A stretch of 64,000 nt of DNA, taken from positions 186,001 through 250,000 of the forward strand of contig NZ_WJIC01000002.1 of assembly GCF_009649815.1 (NCBI RefSeq). The letters are read 5' to 3'. The notes under the pieces were generated by a model that worked only from the letters and a program-made list of their open reading frames with translations, did not search any database and was not told the DNA's origin. Made by a program: the position numbers and the translations under genes. Positions 25,656 through 34,925 of the stretch are shown piece after piece; the stretch's first letter is position 1, and the number at the start of each line of letters is the position of its first letter. Origin of the DNA: Nocardia sp. SYP-A9097 (GTDB lineage Bacteria > Actinomycetota > Actinomycetes > Mycobacteriales > Mycobacteriaceae).

Positions 25656-25926
25656 CGTGATGCCGCACCGATCGGGCGGCAGCCCGTATGGGTGAGCGGG
25701 CTCGTCGGCATCCACGCCAAGACTCAGCTCGCGCTTCAGGACCCCAGTGCTGGCTCTGAGGGACAGGAGTTTCGGGCTCTTAGGAAGGGGCTCTTCCACA
25801 TTCGGCCAGTGAGGTCGTTCTGGAGCATTTCATCGAGATCACCCACCGGGTTCCAAAGACTGTTGTGTGATGATGGCTTAGGGCAAATCGCATGCGGCCG
25901 TTGCCGAATGCGGAAAGGGGCGGGGG

Positions 25927-26271
25927 ATGACAGCGCGAATTCGGTTGGTGGGTGGGAACGCTCAGTCGGAGCTGGCCGATCTGATGGCCTGGCTATCGCG
26001 CGAGGATGAGTTCCGCGGGCGGGTATCGGTGGAGCAACCGGAGGTGCGGCCCGGAGATATGGGCACGCTAGCGGAGGTGTTGGTAGTCGCGTTCGGGGCA
26101 CAGGGATTGGGCGCGGCGCTGGCGGCGTCACTGACGGTGTGGATCAAGCACCGCCGCCCCTCGGCGGCTATCGAGATCACCCGCGGTGCGCATCGCAGTG
26201 TGAAGATCACCGTGACTGATTTGCCGGCTCCCGAGGTGGCCGAGCTGCTGCGGCAGGCACTCGAGGACTAG
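25927..26271 (+). CDS. EACC1-type effector-associated constant component
   Basis: This 114-residue protein opens with a short strand-helix (RIRLVGGNAQSELADLMAWL), has a central hydrophobic helix (LAEVLVVAFGAQGLGAALAA) followed by TVWIKHRRPSAAIEITRG, and ends with a strand-helix. This is the pattern of Effector-Associated Constant Component 1, a small protein encoded beside varied effector proteases and enzymes in actinobacterial conflict systems described by Aravind and colleagues. The stop is 2 bp before the caspase-like gene, the usual arrangement. It is thought to link a sensor or membrane to the effector; its mechanism is not known. Confidence 0.78.
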   Translation: MTARIRLVGGNAQSELADLMAWLSREDEFRGRVSVEQPEVRPGDMGTLAEVLVVAFGAQGLGAALAASLTVWIKHRRPSAAIEITRGAHRSVKITVTDLPAPEVAELLRQALED

Positions 26272-26273
26272 GC

Positions 26274-27617
26274 GTGCGGCTACCTGATCCGGCCAGATCC
26301 AGGGCGCTGCTACTGGGAACCACCAGCTACACCGACACCGACCTTCCCGATCTCCCGGCGGTGCGCAACAACCTGATCGGTCTTGCCGAAATCTTCACCA
26401 GTCCGTGGGCGACCGCGCTGGCCCGGGAGCATTGTGCGCAGCTGCCCGATGAATCCGACCGAGGGGTTATCGGCGCGGCGCTGAATGCCGCTGCCGGGCA
26501 GGCCGAGGACCTGCTCCTGGTCTACTACGCCGGTCACGGTCTGATCGGCGCGGATGGCGGCTTGTACCTATCGTTGCCCAACACCCGCAGCGATCCGGAG
26601 ATGGTGTCGTGGACGGCCCTGCCGTTCGAGCTGCTGCGCAGCCGACTCGCCCATGCTCGCGCCGACAACCGAGTCCTCATCCTGGATTGCTGTTTCTCCG
26701 GTCTTGCGATCGACCTCATGGCCAATGTCTCCTCGGCGGTACAGGGTCAGATCAGCGTGGCGGGCACCTGCACGCTGACCTCGTCGCCGGCCAACCGCCC
26801 TTCCATGGCTCCCGCCACGGCCGAATACACCGCCTACACCGGTGAACTGCTCGAGTTGCTGCGTCACGGTCCCACCGACCCCGACGCCGAGCTGTTGACA
26901 CTCACCGCGATCCACGAACACCTGGAAAAGGTGCTGCCCGCCAAGGGATACCCGCGGCCCGAACAACGCAACACCCGCACGGTCGGCCGCCTGGCGCTGG
27001 CCCGCAGACCACCCCGGCCCAGCGCAGATACAGCCGAGTTCGTCGAGCGTGCCCTGATACCCGCTATGACGGAGTCACCCGCGCCGCCGTCCGAGCGCGT
27101 CGTCGAAGCGGGCCCGGGATGGAGTTGGGTGCGGGTCGACTTCCCGTGGTCGAGCCAAATCACGCTCCATCACAAGGCCGCGCTCAACTGGGCACCGTCG
27201 TTGGACACCGACGACCTGCGATTCGCCGTCCACCCCTCGGCCGATGCGGCCTACGCCGACCTGGTCGACTGGATCTCGAGTCGGGAGAGCGCCAACTCGG
27301 ACCGGCGGGAACTGCTCCGACATCTCCCTCACGTGGACCGAAACCGCGCCGCAGATGACACCCTCGACCACCGCCAGTTGATCGCGTGCTGCTCGCATGA
27401 AACGGTGTCCCCCGACATCAACCCGAACTTCGCGCCGCCGACGGTGGTGTACTGCGTGTACCACGTTCGCGAGGGCACCGACGCCCGAGCCGCCGGCTGG
27501 CAGTTCTTCATGGATTGGCGGCGGACGATGGTCGAGATCTCCCCCAGATCAGGCCGGTGCATCTGGCTTCGAACACTGTCCGAGGGATGGAACCTGCACA
27601 CCGTGCCGCTGGTATGA
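26274..27617 (+). CDS. Caspase-like protease with unrecognised C-terminal domain
   Basis: This 447-residue protein starts at GTG 26274, 2 bp after the EACC1 stop. Residues 1-250 form a caspase p20-type domain beginning MRLPDPARSRALLLGTTSYT, with the catalytic dyad His88 (YYAGHG) and Cys140 (LILDCCFSG). A Pro-rich linker (about 243-270) leads to a C-terminal domain of about 175 residues (from GPGWSWVRVDFPWSSQITLH to LRTLSEGWNLHTVPLV) that I do not recognise; it has many Trp/Tyr and could be the target- or ligand-binding part. By family knowledge this is the effector of an actinobacterial EACC1 conflict system, probably triggering self-proteolysis or cell death on phage or other attack. Confidence 0.88.
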   Translation: MRLPDPARSRALLLGTTSYTDTDLPDLPAVRNNLIGLAEIFTSPWATALAREHCAQLPDESDRGVIGAALNAAAGQAEDLLLVYYAGHGLIGADGGLYLSLPNTRSDPEMVSWTALPFELLRSRLAHARADNRVLILDCCFSGLAIDLMANVSSAVQGQISVAGTCTLTSSPANRPSMAPATAEYTAYTGELLELLRHGPTDPDAELLTLTAIHEHLEKVLPAKGYPRPEQRNTRTVGRLALARRPPRPSADTAEFVERALIPAMTESPAPPSERVVEAGPGWSWVRVDFPWSSQITLHHKAALNWAPSLDTDDLRFAVHPSADAAYADLVDWISSRESANSDRRELLRHLPHVDRNRAADDTLDHRQLIACCSHETVSPDINPNFAPPTVVYCVYHVREGTDARAAGWQFFMDWRRTMVEISPRSGRCIWLRTLSEGWNLHTVPLV

Positions 27618-27644
27618 CGAAGCCTGATGCGACGAGGAATTGAT

Positions 27645-28520
27645 TCAGCCCATACCCATCGCATACCTGGCGGCCGCACCCTGGAGCCGCACCGCGATCT
27701 CGTCGGGCGTCAGCCCCTCGAAACTGCCGACCGCGACCGCCGTGCTCAGTGCGTCGTCCTGAAACCGATCGAGGTCGAGGCCCGGGATGTTCGTCCGGCC
27801 CAGACGCGGCTGGCCGGTGCCGGTTTGATCGACGATGAATCTGGCCATCAAAGGGATGTCGGTGCCCTGCATGGCCACGGGGCTGAAACCCGCGATGCCG
27901 CGGAGGTATCGCTCGACGGCCAGGCGGTGTTCGGTGCCGGAGAATTTGTATTCGATGACATTGCGGAAGAACGCGTATGCCACGCCCCGGTACGCCGGCC
28001 CGGCGGCCTTGACCGACGCGGCGACCGAGTCGTCGAAGCGGCCTTCGATCATCTGGGCACGCAGCGCCTGATAAGCGGCCTCGATCTCAGGGCTGATCGA
28101 GTTTTCGTGGCCAGCCTGTGCCGCCTCGAGGATGGCGCTCATCGCAGCGATTTGGGGTGAGCCGGCGGAGCCGGGCGGACCGCTGGGCCGCCCGCCGTCG
28201 GTCGGACGCAGGTTCTCGAGCCAGCGGGCCGATACGCCGTCGGTCGCCTTGCGCGTGGACCCTGCCTGGTCGCCCCCATGGATGGGATACACGAGGAATA
28301 CGAAGAAGCGCTCGATCAGTAGGACGGCGCCAGTGACGTTCGGGTGCGGTTCCCTGAAGTCCGAGGGCTCCGAGAACATCAGTGATCCTGACTTCGCCCG
28401 ATACTCCGCGTCCTGCTGGTTCGGCCAGGCGTGTTTGGAACTGTGCCATTCGAACGGCGAACCCGGCGCTCCATCGAGTTGGGTGTAGGCGAGGCCCCAC
28501 GTCGTACCGGTATCAGCCAT
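27645..28520 (-). CDS. Hypothetical protein, convergent with the caspase gene
   Basis: The ATG at 28520 lies behind GGGGGAT, giving 291 residues; a much longer frame upstream is an accidental extension through the neighbouring gene. The N-terminal half contains GLAYTQLDGAPGSPFEWHSS and a hydrophobic strand pair (TGAVLLIERFFVFLVYPIHG). After a Gly/Pro-rich linker (about 105-125) the C-terminal half is helical (AAYQALRAQMIEGRFDDSVA). No family is recognised and there is no signal peptide. It is preceded by the frameshifted tail-anchored gene on the same strand (20-bp gap), so the two were probably an operon acting together. Confidence 0.7.
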   Translation of the reverse strand: MADTGTTWGLAYTQLDGAPGSPFEWHSSKHAWPNQQDAEYRAKSGSLMFSEPSDFREPHPNVTGAVLLIERFFVFLVYPIHGGDQAGSTRKATDGVSARWLENLRPTDGGRPSGPPGSAGSPQIAAMSAILEAAQAGHENSISPEIEAAYQALRAQMIEGRFDDSVAASVKAAGPAYRGVAYAFFRNVIEYKFSGTEHRLAVERYLRGIAGFSPVAMQGTDIPLMARFIVDQTGTGQPRLGRTNIPGLDLDRFQDDALSTAVAVGSFEGLTPDEIAVRLQGAAARYAMGMG

Positions 28521-28540
28521 GATATCCCCCAATTGTGTTG

Positions 28541-29076
28541 TCAATACCGCAGTTTGGCCACTGCCGAGCCGGCGGCGGCGGTGACGAGAGCGGCAACAGC
28601 CGTGGAGAGCAGCAGGACCAGGCACCCGCTGTTGCCAGCCGCGGCGAGCGGTTTCGCGGGCCCTTCCCGCCTTTCCATTTCCACCATTGCCGCGGCGAGA
28701 CGGTTTCCGGACGCCAGCGAAGCATCGAGGTAGGTCTCCATGTACAGCTCGTATCGACCGCCGAGCAAGCCCTGTAGTTGCCGAACCGCATCGGCAGATC
28801 CGCCGGGATATCCTTGGCGGCGTGGGCGGCCAGGACATGTGGGGCGAATCGCGGGTCGGCGCCGGATGCCGCTTGAATCTGCTGCGACAGCACGGCCCCG
28901 ATCTCCCAGGGCTTCGTACCCGTGTGGTAATTGAATACCGCGGTACCTGCCGTGCGGCCGTTGACGATTCGGTGCATTTGGACATTACAGACGTCGCCAC
29001 GAACAGGACTGACCGAAGTGATGCGTACGCTATCCCCCGCGGCGAGCGCTTCGAGCAGTGCGGGACCGTTCGACAT
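28541..29076 (-). pseudogene. Frameshifted gene for a tail-anchored membrane protein
   Basis: From ATG 29076 (MSNGPALLEALAAGDSVRIT) one frame is protein-like down to PADLPMRFGN, near 28785. From there the coherent sequence continues in another frame as LQGLLGGRYELYMETYLDAS ... NRLAAAMVEMERREGPAKPL and a C-terminal hydrophobic anchor (SGCLVLLLSTAVAALVTAAA). The total span (536 nt) is one short of a multiple of three, as expected for a single-base deletion. The intact product would have about 178 residues with one C-terminal transmembrane helix. It may be a true pseudogene or a sequencing error. No family recognised. Confidence 0.65.
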
Positions 29077-29428
29077 GAATCCAGTCTGGCAAAGCACCCA
29101 GCATCCGGCAAGTAGATCGAACACGTCGATAGACGCGAAAGATCCTGTGCGGTAAAGCATTCAGAATGAGGACTCGGTGAGCCGCAGTGCACATTGTCGC
29201 AGTATCGATCCTCGCGCACGTGGCCTGGACGACACCGTGGAAACCCGCGTCGCAGCTGACCCCCGCTCCCGATACCGCCAACCGCACTCTCATGCCGCTG
29301 GCCGAACCGGCCGCCGCGCCACCTCGAAAGACCAACGCGCCGTATACATCCACAGCCCGGCCGGGCTGGTGTCACGATCTCGACAGGACTAGTCGAAAAA
29401 TCCCAAGAGAGCGCAACTGGTGCGGGAC
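29077..29428. other. Intergenic stretch before tRNA-Leu
   Basis: No gene is supported. A 16-bp perfect palindrome (CAGCCCGG/CCGGGCTG, 29353-29368) is the only structure noticed. Base 29429 onward is the tRNA flank shared with 25524. Confidence 0.4.
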
Positions 29429-29441
29429 GCTCTGGCAGTTG

Positions 29442-29515
29442 TGCCCCCGGTGGGGTTCGAACCCACACTGTGCGGATTTTAAGTCCGCTGCCTCTGCCAA
29501 TTGGGCTACGGGGGC
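29442..29515 (-). tRNA. tRNA-Leu(UAA), short variable arm
   Basis: On the minus strand a 74-nt cloverleaf can be drawn: acceptor GCCCCCG/CGGGGGC with discriminator A (29442), D-arm region, anticodon stem GCGGA/TCCGC around CTTAAAA (anticodon TAA) and T-arm GTGGG-TTCGAAC-CCCAC. The anticodon reads UUA leucine codons. The variable region is only 5 nt, whereas bacterial tRNA-Leu normally has a long variable arm. CCA is not encoded. Confidence 0.85.
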
Positions 29516-29582
29516 GCTCGGTCAGACTACCGAGCCGTACGGTCGTGCCGTAATCAACCGGAGGGTGATTTTGTCGGCGGGG

Positions 29583-31049
29583 TCAGTGGACGCCTTCCAT
29601 GTGGCGGCTCACCCAGGGGCCGATGGCCCAGACCGCCCCGCCGACGGCGATGGTGATCGCGCCGGTGATGCCGAAGTAGGCGAGTTCGTGGGAGGGGTCG
29701 TAGAACTTGGAGAGGACGCCGGACATGGAGGTGCCGATGCCTACCGAGAAGAAGTAGAGGGCCATCATCTGGGCGCGGAAGGCGTTGGGGGCCAGCTTGG
29801 TTGTGACTGCCAGGCCGATCGGGGAGAGCAGGAGTTCGGAGATGGCGAAGCCGCCGAGGACCGCGAAGACGAAGAGGATGGGGACCGTTTTGCCTTCGGT
29901 GCCGGAGAACAGGGCGAAGAGCATGAATGCCGCACCCATGCCCAGGACGCCGAGGGCGAATTTGCGGGGAGTGCTGGGGGCACCGTTGCCCAGGCGGGTC
30001 CACATGATGGCGAACAGCGGGGACAGGACGATGATCCACACCGGTTCCATGGAGCCGATCCAGTTGGACGGTGCGGTCCAGCCGAAGACATCCCAGTTGA
30101 TGCGGTCATCGGAGTAGACCGCGAGCACGGTGAAGATCTGCTGGAACAGGGACCAGAACACCGCGTTCGCGATGAACAGTGGAATGAAGGCGCGGACCCG
30201 GGTGCGTTCGACGGCATCGACTTTCGGGCTGGTCAGCATGATGTAGAAGTAGGCGATGGAGGCCACGACGATCACGCCGGTGGTCACATCGGGCAGGTTC
30301 GACAGCGTGAGCAGGCCGGTCAGCGCGGCCACGGCGACCAGCGCCGCGAAGGTGGCGACGAAGGCGACGGTCTTGGGAATCTCGGTGCGCGGCAACGGAT
30401 TCGGTATATCGCGGCCGTGCTCGCCGAGATTGCGGCGGAACACCACGTACTGGGTCAGGCCGAGTGCCATACCGATGGCGGCCGCGCCGAAGCCGTAGTG
30501 GAAGCCGACATGATCCTGCAGCAGGCCGGTGATCAGCGGGCCCGCGAACGCGCCCAGGTTGATACCGAGATAGAAGAGTGTGAAGCCGCCGTCGGCGCGC
30601 GCGTCACCCTTCGAATAGAGGGTGCCCAGCAGTGAGGACGCATTCGCCTTCAGCGCACCGGAACCCAGCGCCACCAGCACCAGACCCACACCCACGCCGG
30701 GCAATCCGGGAATGATGGCGAGCGCGATATGGCCCGCCATGACGACCACACCGCCGTAGAAAACGGTGCGCTCCATGCCGAGGACGCGGTCCGCGATCCA
30801 GCCGCCGAGCACCGTAGAGAGGTAGACGAGACCGCCGTACGCGCCGACAATGCCGGTGGCGGTGGACTTCTCCAGGCCGAGGCCGCCCTCGGTGCTGGTG
30901 TAGTAAAGGTAGTAGCCCAGGATCGTGAGCATGCCGTAGAACGAGAATCGTTCCCACAGCTCGACGCCGAACAGATTCGCGAGACCGATGGGGTGCCCGA
31001 ACAGGGTGCGTTCGGAGACCGGTTTCGCGTGGTGCACTACCTCAGACAT
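29583..31049 (-). CDS. POT-family proton-coupled peptide transporter
   Basis: This 488-residue integral membrane protein with about 14 hydrophobic helices belongs to the POT/PTR group of the major facilitator superfamily. The proton-coupling ExxER motif is present (VELWERFSFYG, near residue 30), followed by the loop GGWIADRVLGMERTVF and the PTR2 segment FTLFYLGINLGAFAGPLITG. Such DtpT/DtpA-like carriers import di- and tripeptides using the proton gradient. The start ATG 31049 follows CTGGAGT. It is monocistronic, between tRNA-Leu and ppx. Confidence 0.92.
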   Translation of the reverse strand: MSEVVHHAKPVSERTLFGHPIGLANLFGVELWERFSFYGMLTILGYYLYYTSTEGGLGLEKSTATGIVGAYGGLVYLSTVLGGWIADRVLGMERTVFYGGVVVMAGHIALAIIPGLPGVGVGLVLVALGSGALKANASSLLGTLYSKGDARADGGFTLFYLGINLGAFAGPLITGLLQDHVGFHYGFGAAAIGMALGLTQYVVFRRNLGEHGRDIPNPLPRTEIPKTVAFVATFAALVAVAALTGLLTLSNLPDVTTGVIVVASIAYFYIMLTSPKVDAVERTRVRAFIPLFIANAVFWSLFQQIFTVLAVYSDDRINWDVFGWTAPSNWIGSMEPVWIIVLSPLFAIMWTRLGNGAPSTPRKFALGVLGMGAAFMLFALFSGTEGKTVPILFVFAVLGGFAISELLLSPIGLAVTTKLAPNAFRAQMMALYFFSVGIGTSMSGVLSKFYDPSHELAYFGITGAITIAVGGAVWAIGPWVSRHMEGVH

Positions 31050-31179
31050 ACTCCAGACCCTCCCATATTGGGCAATCTGACAGCAACCTCAGTTCTTAAC
31101 ACACGTCACAATTACTGAGGGAAAGCACTGGTTGTGAGCGTGCCCAATAGAAGGCTCAGTTTGCCGGGGAGTGTCTGAA

Positions 31180-32139
31180 TCAGGCGATGGAGAGAGCGAT
31201 TCCGTCCAGGATGTCGTGCTCGCTGACGATCAACTCGGCGATACCGGCGCGACGGGCCAGCTCATCGGCGAGGACCTCGGCAATCACCGCGCCGCCACCG
31301 ATCACATCGACCCGGCCGGGATGCATGGGGCCGAGCGCCGCGCGCTCATCGTGGTTCATGGCGATGAGACGGTCGCAGACCTTACGCAGATCCGGCAGTG
31401 ACAGGCGGGTGAGATGCACTCGCTCCGAATCATATTCGGGCAGGTCCAGGGCTACCGCGGCGAGCGTGGTGAAGGTTCCGGCGACACCGACCCAGGTGTG
31501 GGCGCGCTCGACCGGAACCACACCGAAGGCTTGCGCCAGGCGCTCGGAGGCGAAGAAACGGGCCGAAGCGACCTCCTCGCGAGTGGGCGGATTGCCCTGT
31601 AGGCAGCGCTCGGTAATACGGACGCAGCCGATATCGGCGGAGTAGGCCGATTGCACGCCGTCGCCGTCGCCGAGCACGACTTCGGTGGAACCGCCGCCGA
31701 GGTCCACGACCACGAAAGGCCCTGCCTCACTGGACAATTCGCCTACCGCACCGGCGAAGGAGAGACGTGCCTCCTCGTCACCGGTAATCACCTCGGCCTG
31801 CGCGCCCTCGACCGCGCGACCCAACTCGGCGGCGGTCATGGTGAAGAAGTCCTCGCGATTGCTCGCATCGCGAGCGGCGGAGGTGGCGGTCATACGCACG
31901 CGGGTCACCCCGGCCTCGATCATGAGGTCCACGTAATCGCGCAGCGCGACCCGCGTCCGCTCGATGGCTTCCGGAGCGAACGCACCGGTGGCGTCGACGC
32001 CCTGCCCGAGACGCACGATGCGCATCTCGCGATGCACATCGGTCAGCCGCGGTGAGTCGGTCCCCTCTCGGACGACGTCGGCGATCAGTAGTCGAATGGA
32101 ATTCGTACCGCAGTCGACAGCGGCAATCCGGTCACTCAC
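31180..32139 (-). CDS. ppx: Ppx/GppA-family exopolyphosphatase
   Basis: This 319-residue protein of the ASKHA fold contains AAVDCGTNSIRLLIAD (phosphate 1 loop), ATSAARDASNREDFF, TGDEEARLSF (catalytic Glu region), VVVDLGGGSTEVVLG (phosphate 2) and DVIGGGAVI (adenosine-type loop). It is a short Ppx/GppA protein of the actinobacterial kind (about 320 residues) that removes phosphate from polyphosphate or pppGpp. The start GTG 32139 overlaps the DUF501 stop (GTGA), so it is the last gene of the eno-ftsB-DUF501-ppx strand, matching the Rv1023-Rv1026 order of M. tuberculosis. Confidence 0.92.
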   Translation of the reverse strand: MSDRIAAVDCGTNSIRLLIADVVREGTDSPRLTDVHREMRIVRLGQGVDATGAFAPEAIERTRVALRDYVDLMIEAGVTRVRMTATSAARDASNREDFFTMTAAELGRAVEGAQAEVITGDEEARLSFAGAVGELSSEAGPFVVVDLGGGSTEVVLGDGDGVQSAYSADIGCVRITERCLQGNPPTREEVASARFFASERLAQAFGVVPVERAHTWVGVAGTFTTLAAVALDLPEYDSERVHLTRLSLPDLRKVCDRLIAMNHDERAALGPMHPGRVDVIGGGAVIAEVLADELARRAGIAELIVSEHDILDGIALSIA

Positions 32140-32687
32140 GCCTTACCCTCTGAACTCGGCTCATGCTGCTCGTATTTCGGCCAGTCTGCCGGAATCGCGG
32201 TGCCGCGCAAGCCATGCGCGGCGGCCAGCGCGACCGCCTCGTCACCCAGCGGATTCACCCCCGGCCCCTTGGCCAGCGAGTGCGCGATCAGCACATGCAG
32301 GCACTTCACCCGATCCGGCATACCGCCACCGGCGAAATCGGTGCCCAGATCCTCGATGGCATTGCGCTCGGACAGATAGCTGTCGTACGCCGCCCGGTAC
32401 CCGGCCGCCAATTCGGCGTCGTGGGTGAGCCGTTCGGTCATCTCACGCATGATGCCGGTGGTCTCCAACCGGCTGGCCTCGGCGGTGAGCCGCGGATCGG
32501 TCAGGTAGTACAGCGTCGGAAACGGTGTGCCATCAGGCAGTTTCGGCTGCGTCTTCACCACGGCGGGCAGGCCGTCCGGGGTGTGATAGGCGATCTCCAG
32601 TACGCCGCGCGGCTCACGCCCCAGTTGTTTGGCGACGATCTCGAGATCCCGCTCGCTGGGTGTGCGGTGGCTCTCGGACGCTGTCAC
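32136..32687 (-). CDS. DUF501-domain protein
   Basis: The start is GTG 32687, overlapping the ftsB stop by GTGA; longer starts would lie within ftsB. The 183 residues match DUF501: LEIVAKQLGREPRGVLEIAY, HTPDGLPAVVKT, FPTLYYLTDPRL and the Cys/His-containing PDRVKCLHVLIAHSLAKGPG. Function is unknown, but the gene is almost always located between ftsB-like and ppx genes in actinobacteria, so a link to envelope growth or phosphate metabolism is possible. Confidence 0.9.
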   Translation of the reverse strand: MTASESHRTPSERDLEIVAKQLGREPRGVLEIAYHTPDGLPAVVKTQPKLPDGTPFPTLYYLTDPRLTAEASRLETTGIMREMTERLTHDAELAAGYRAAYDSYLSERNAIEDLGTDFAGGGMPDRVKCLHVLIAHSLAKGPGVNPLGDEAVALAAAHGLRGTAIPADWPKYEQHEPSSEGKA

Positions 32688-33364
32688 CTGGGTTGTCCTT
32701 CCTCGACTGGGGCGGGCGGATTCGGCGCGGGCGGCGCCGGATTCGCGAGTGGGGCGGTACTGGGCTGCGGCAGCGAGATACTGCGCCACAACTCGGTGTA
32801 CCAGGGGTCTGGTTCGCGCGTTTTCACCGGCGCGGCCGGTACGGCAGGCTGTTCGATACCGGGCACCTGCACGATGTAGGGGGTTTCGCCGGGCATTACC
32901 AGCCGCAACCGGTCCCGGGCCTCGGCCTTGATATAGGCCGGATCCTGTTGCTGCGCACGACGATCGCGCAAACGTGCGACATCGTCCTGCAATTGCTCGC
33001 GTTGCGCGGCGAGCGAAGCGGCCTCGGCGCGCTGGGTGAAGTAGGTGCGCAGCGGCACCGCGAGGGTGAGCGCCAAACCGCACAGCACCGCGGCCAGCAG
33101 AATCGCGCGACCGGTGGATAAGCCGAGGATTTTGCGTTCGTGCCGTTCGGATCTCGCCCGCGACGAGCGCTTGGCCGCCGCGGATTTGACGGCCGGACGG
33201 CGCTTACCCGCACCACTTGCGCTGGCCGAACGGGTTTCGGTGCGCTTGGCCCCGGCACGCGATGCGGCCGATTTCGCCGCGCCCGCACGAGGTTTGGCGG
33301 TACGCGACGGGCGGCGGTCACCACGTCCTGCCGGACTGGTTCCACGCGCCCGTCGCTCCGTCAT
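32684..33364 (-). CDS. ftsB: FtsB/DivIC-type septum formation initiator
   Basis: This 226-residue bitopic membrane protein has a long Arg/Ala/Ser-rich cytoplasmic tail (1-80), a single transmembrane helix (about 86-103, AILLAAVLCGLALTLAV), then a coiled coil (LAAQREQLQDDVARLRDRRA) and RLRLVMPGETPYIV, the conserved end of the FtsB/DivIC domain. A Pro-rich tail follows. It would work with FtsL and FtsQ in the divisome outside the membrane. It sits 44 bp after eno and is coupled to DUF501. Confidence 0.9.
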   Translation of the reverse strand: MTERRARGTSPAGRGDRRPSRTAKPRAGAAKSAASRAGAKRTETRSASASGAGKRRPAVKSAAAKRSSRARSERHERKILGLSTGRAILLAAVLCGLALTLAVPLRTYFTQRAEAASLAAQREQLQDDVARLRDRRAQQQDPAYIKAEARDRLRLVMPGETPYIVQVPGIEQPAVPAAPVKTREPDPWYTELWRSISLPQPSTAPLANPAPPAPNPPAPVEEGQPR

Positions 33365-33408
33365 CTCACACCTCGAAAACTCAGCCGTTGGTCCGAGTCA
33401 CCGATTAT

Positions 33409-34758
<1,350 letters not shown>

Positions 34759-34925
34759 CTAGCAGTGTTCAATTTGCCCTCCGCTTCGCTCCGGGCGGGT
34801 TCGCGGGCAGGCGCAGGGAGGTGGATGCCGTGGGAGTCCGGAACCTTCCCTCCCTCCGCTCCTCCGCTGCGCTCCCCCGCTCCACTCGGTCCAGAACCCG
34901 GACGGGCCGCGAACCAGGAGGGGGC

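Larger units (their letters stand above)
25277..25926. other. Long intergenic region with repeat copy B and a tRNA-tail repeat
   Basis: No convincing gene is seen; open frames here lack starts and family resemblance. It contains the second copy of the 120-bp dispersed repeat (25538-25655) and, overlapping its left edge, a 22-bp near-copy of the tRNA-Leu 3' end plus flank (25524-25545). This is the left boundary of the EACC1-caspase block. Confidence 0.55.

Noticed and set aside
27645..29468. Reading the 291-residue gene as a 607-residue protein
   Set aside because: The extra N-terminal part runs through the frameshifted neighbour and the tRNA flank; ATG 28520 has a proper ribosome site.
29187..30635. 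482-codon plus-strand frame through the tRNA and POT transporter
   Set aside because: It crosses a tRNA and is antisense to a well-defined transporter.
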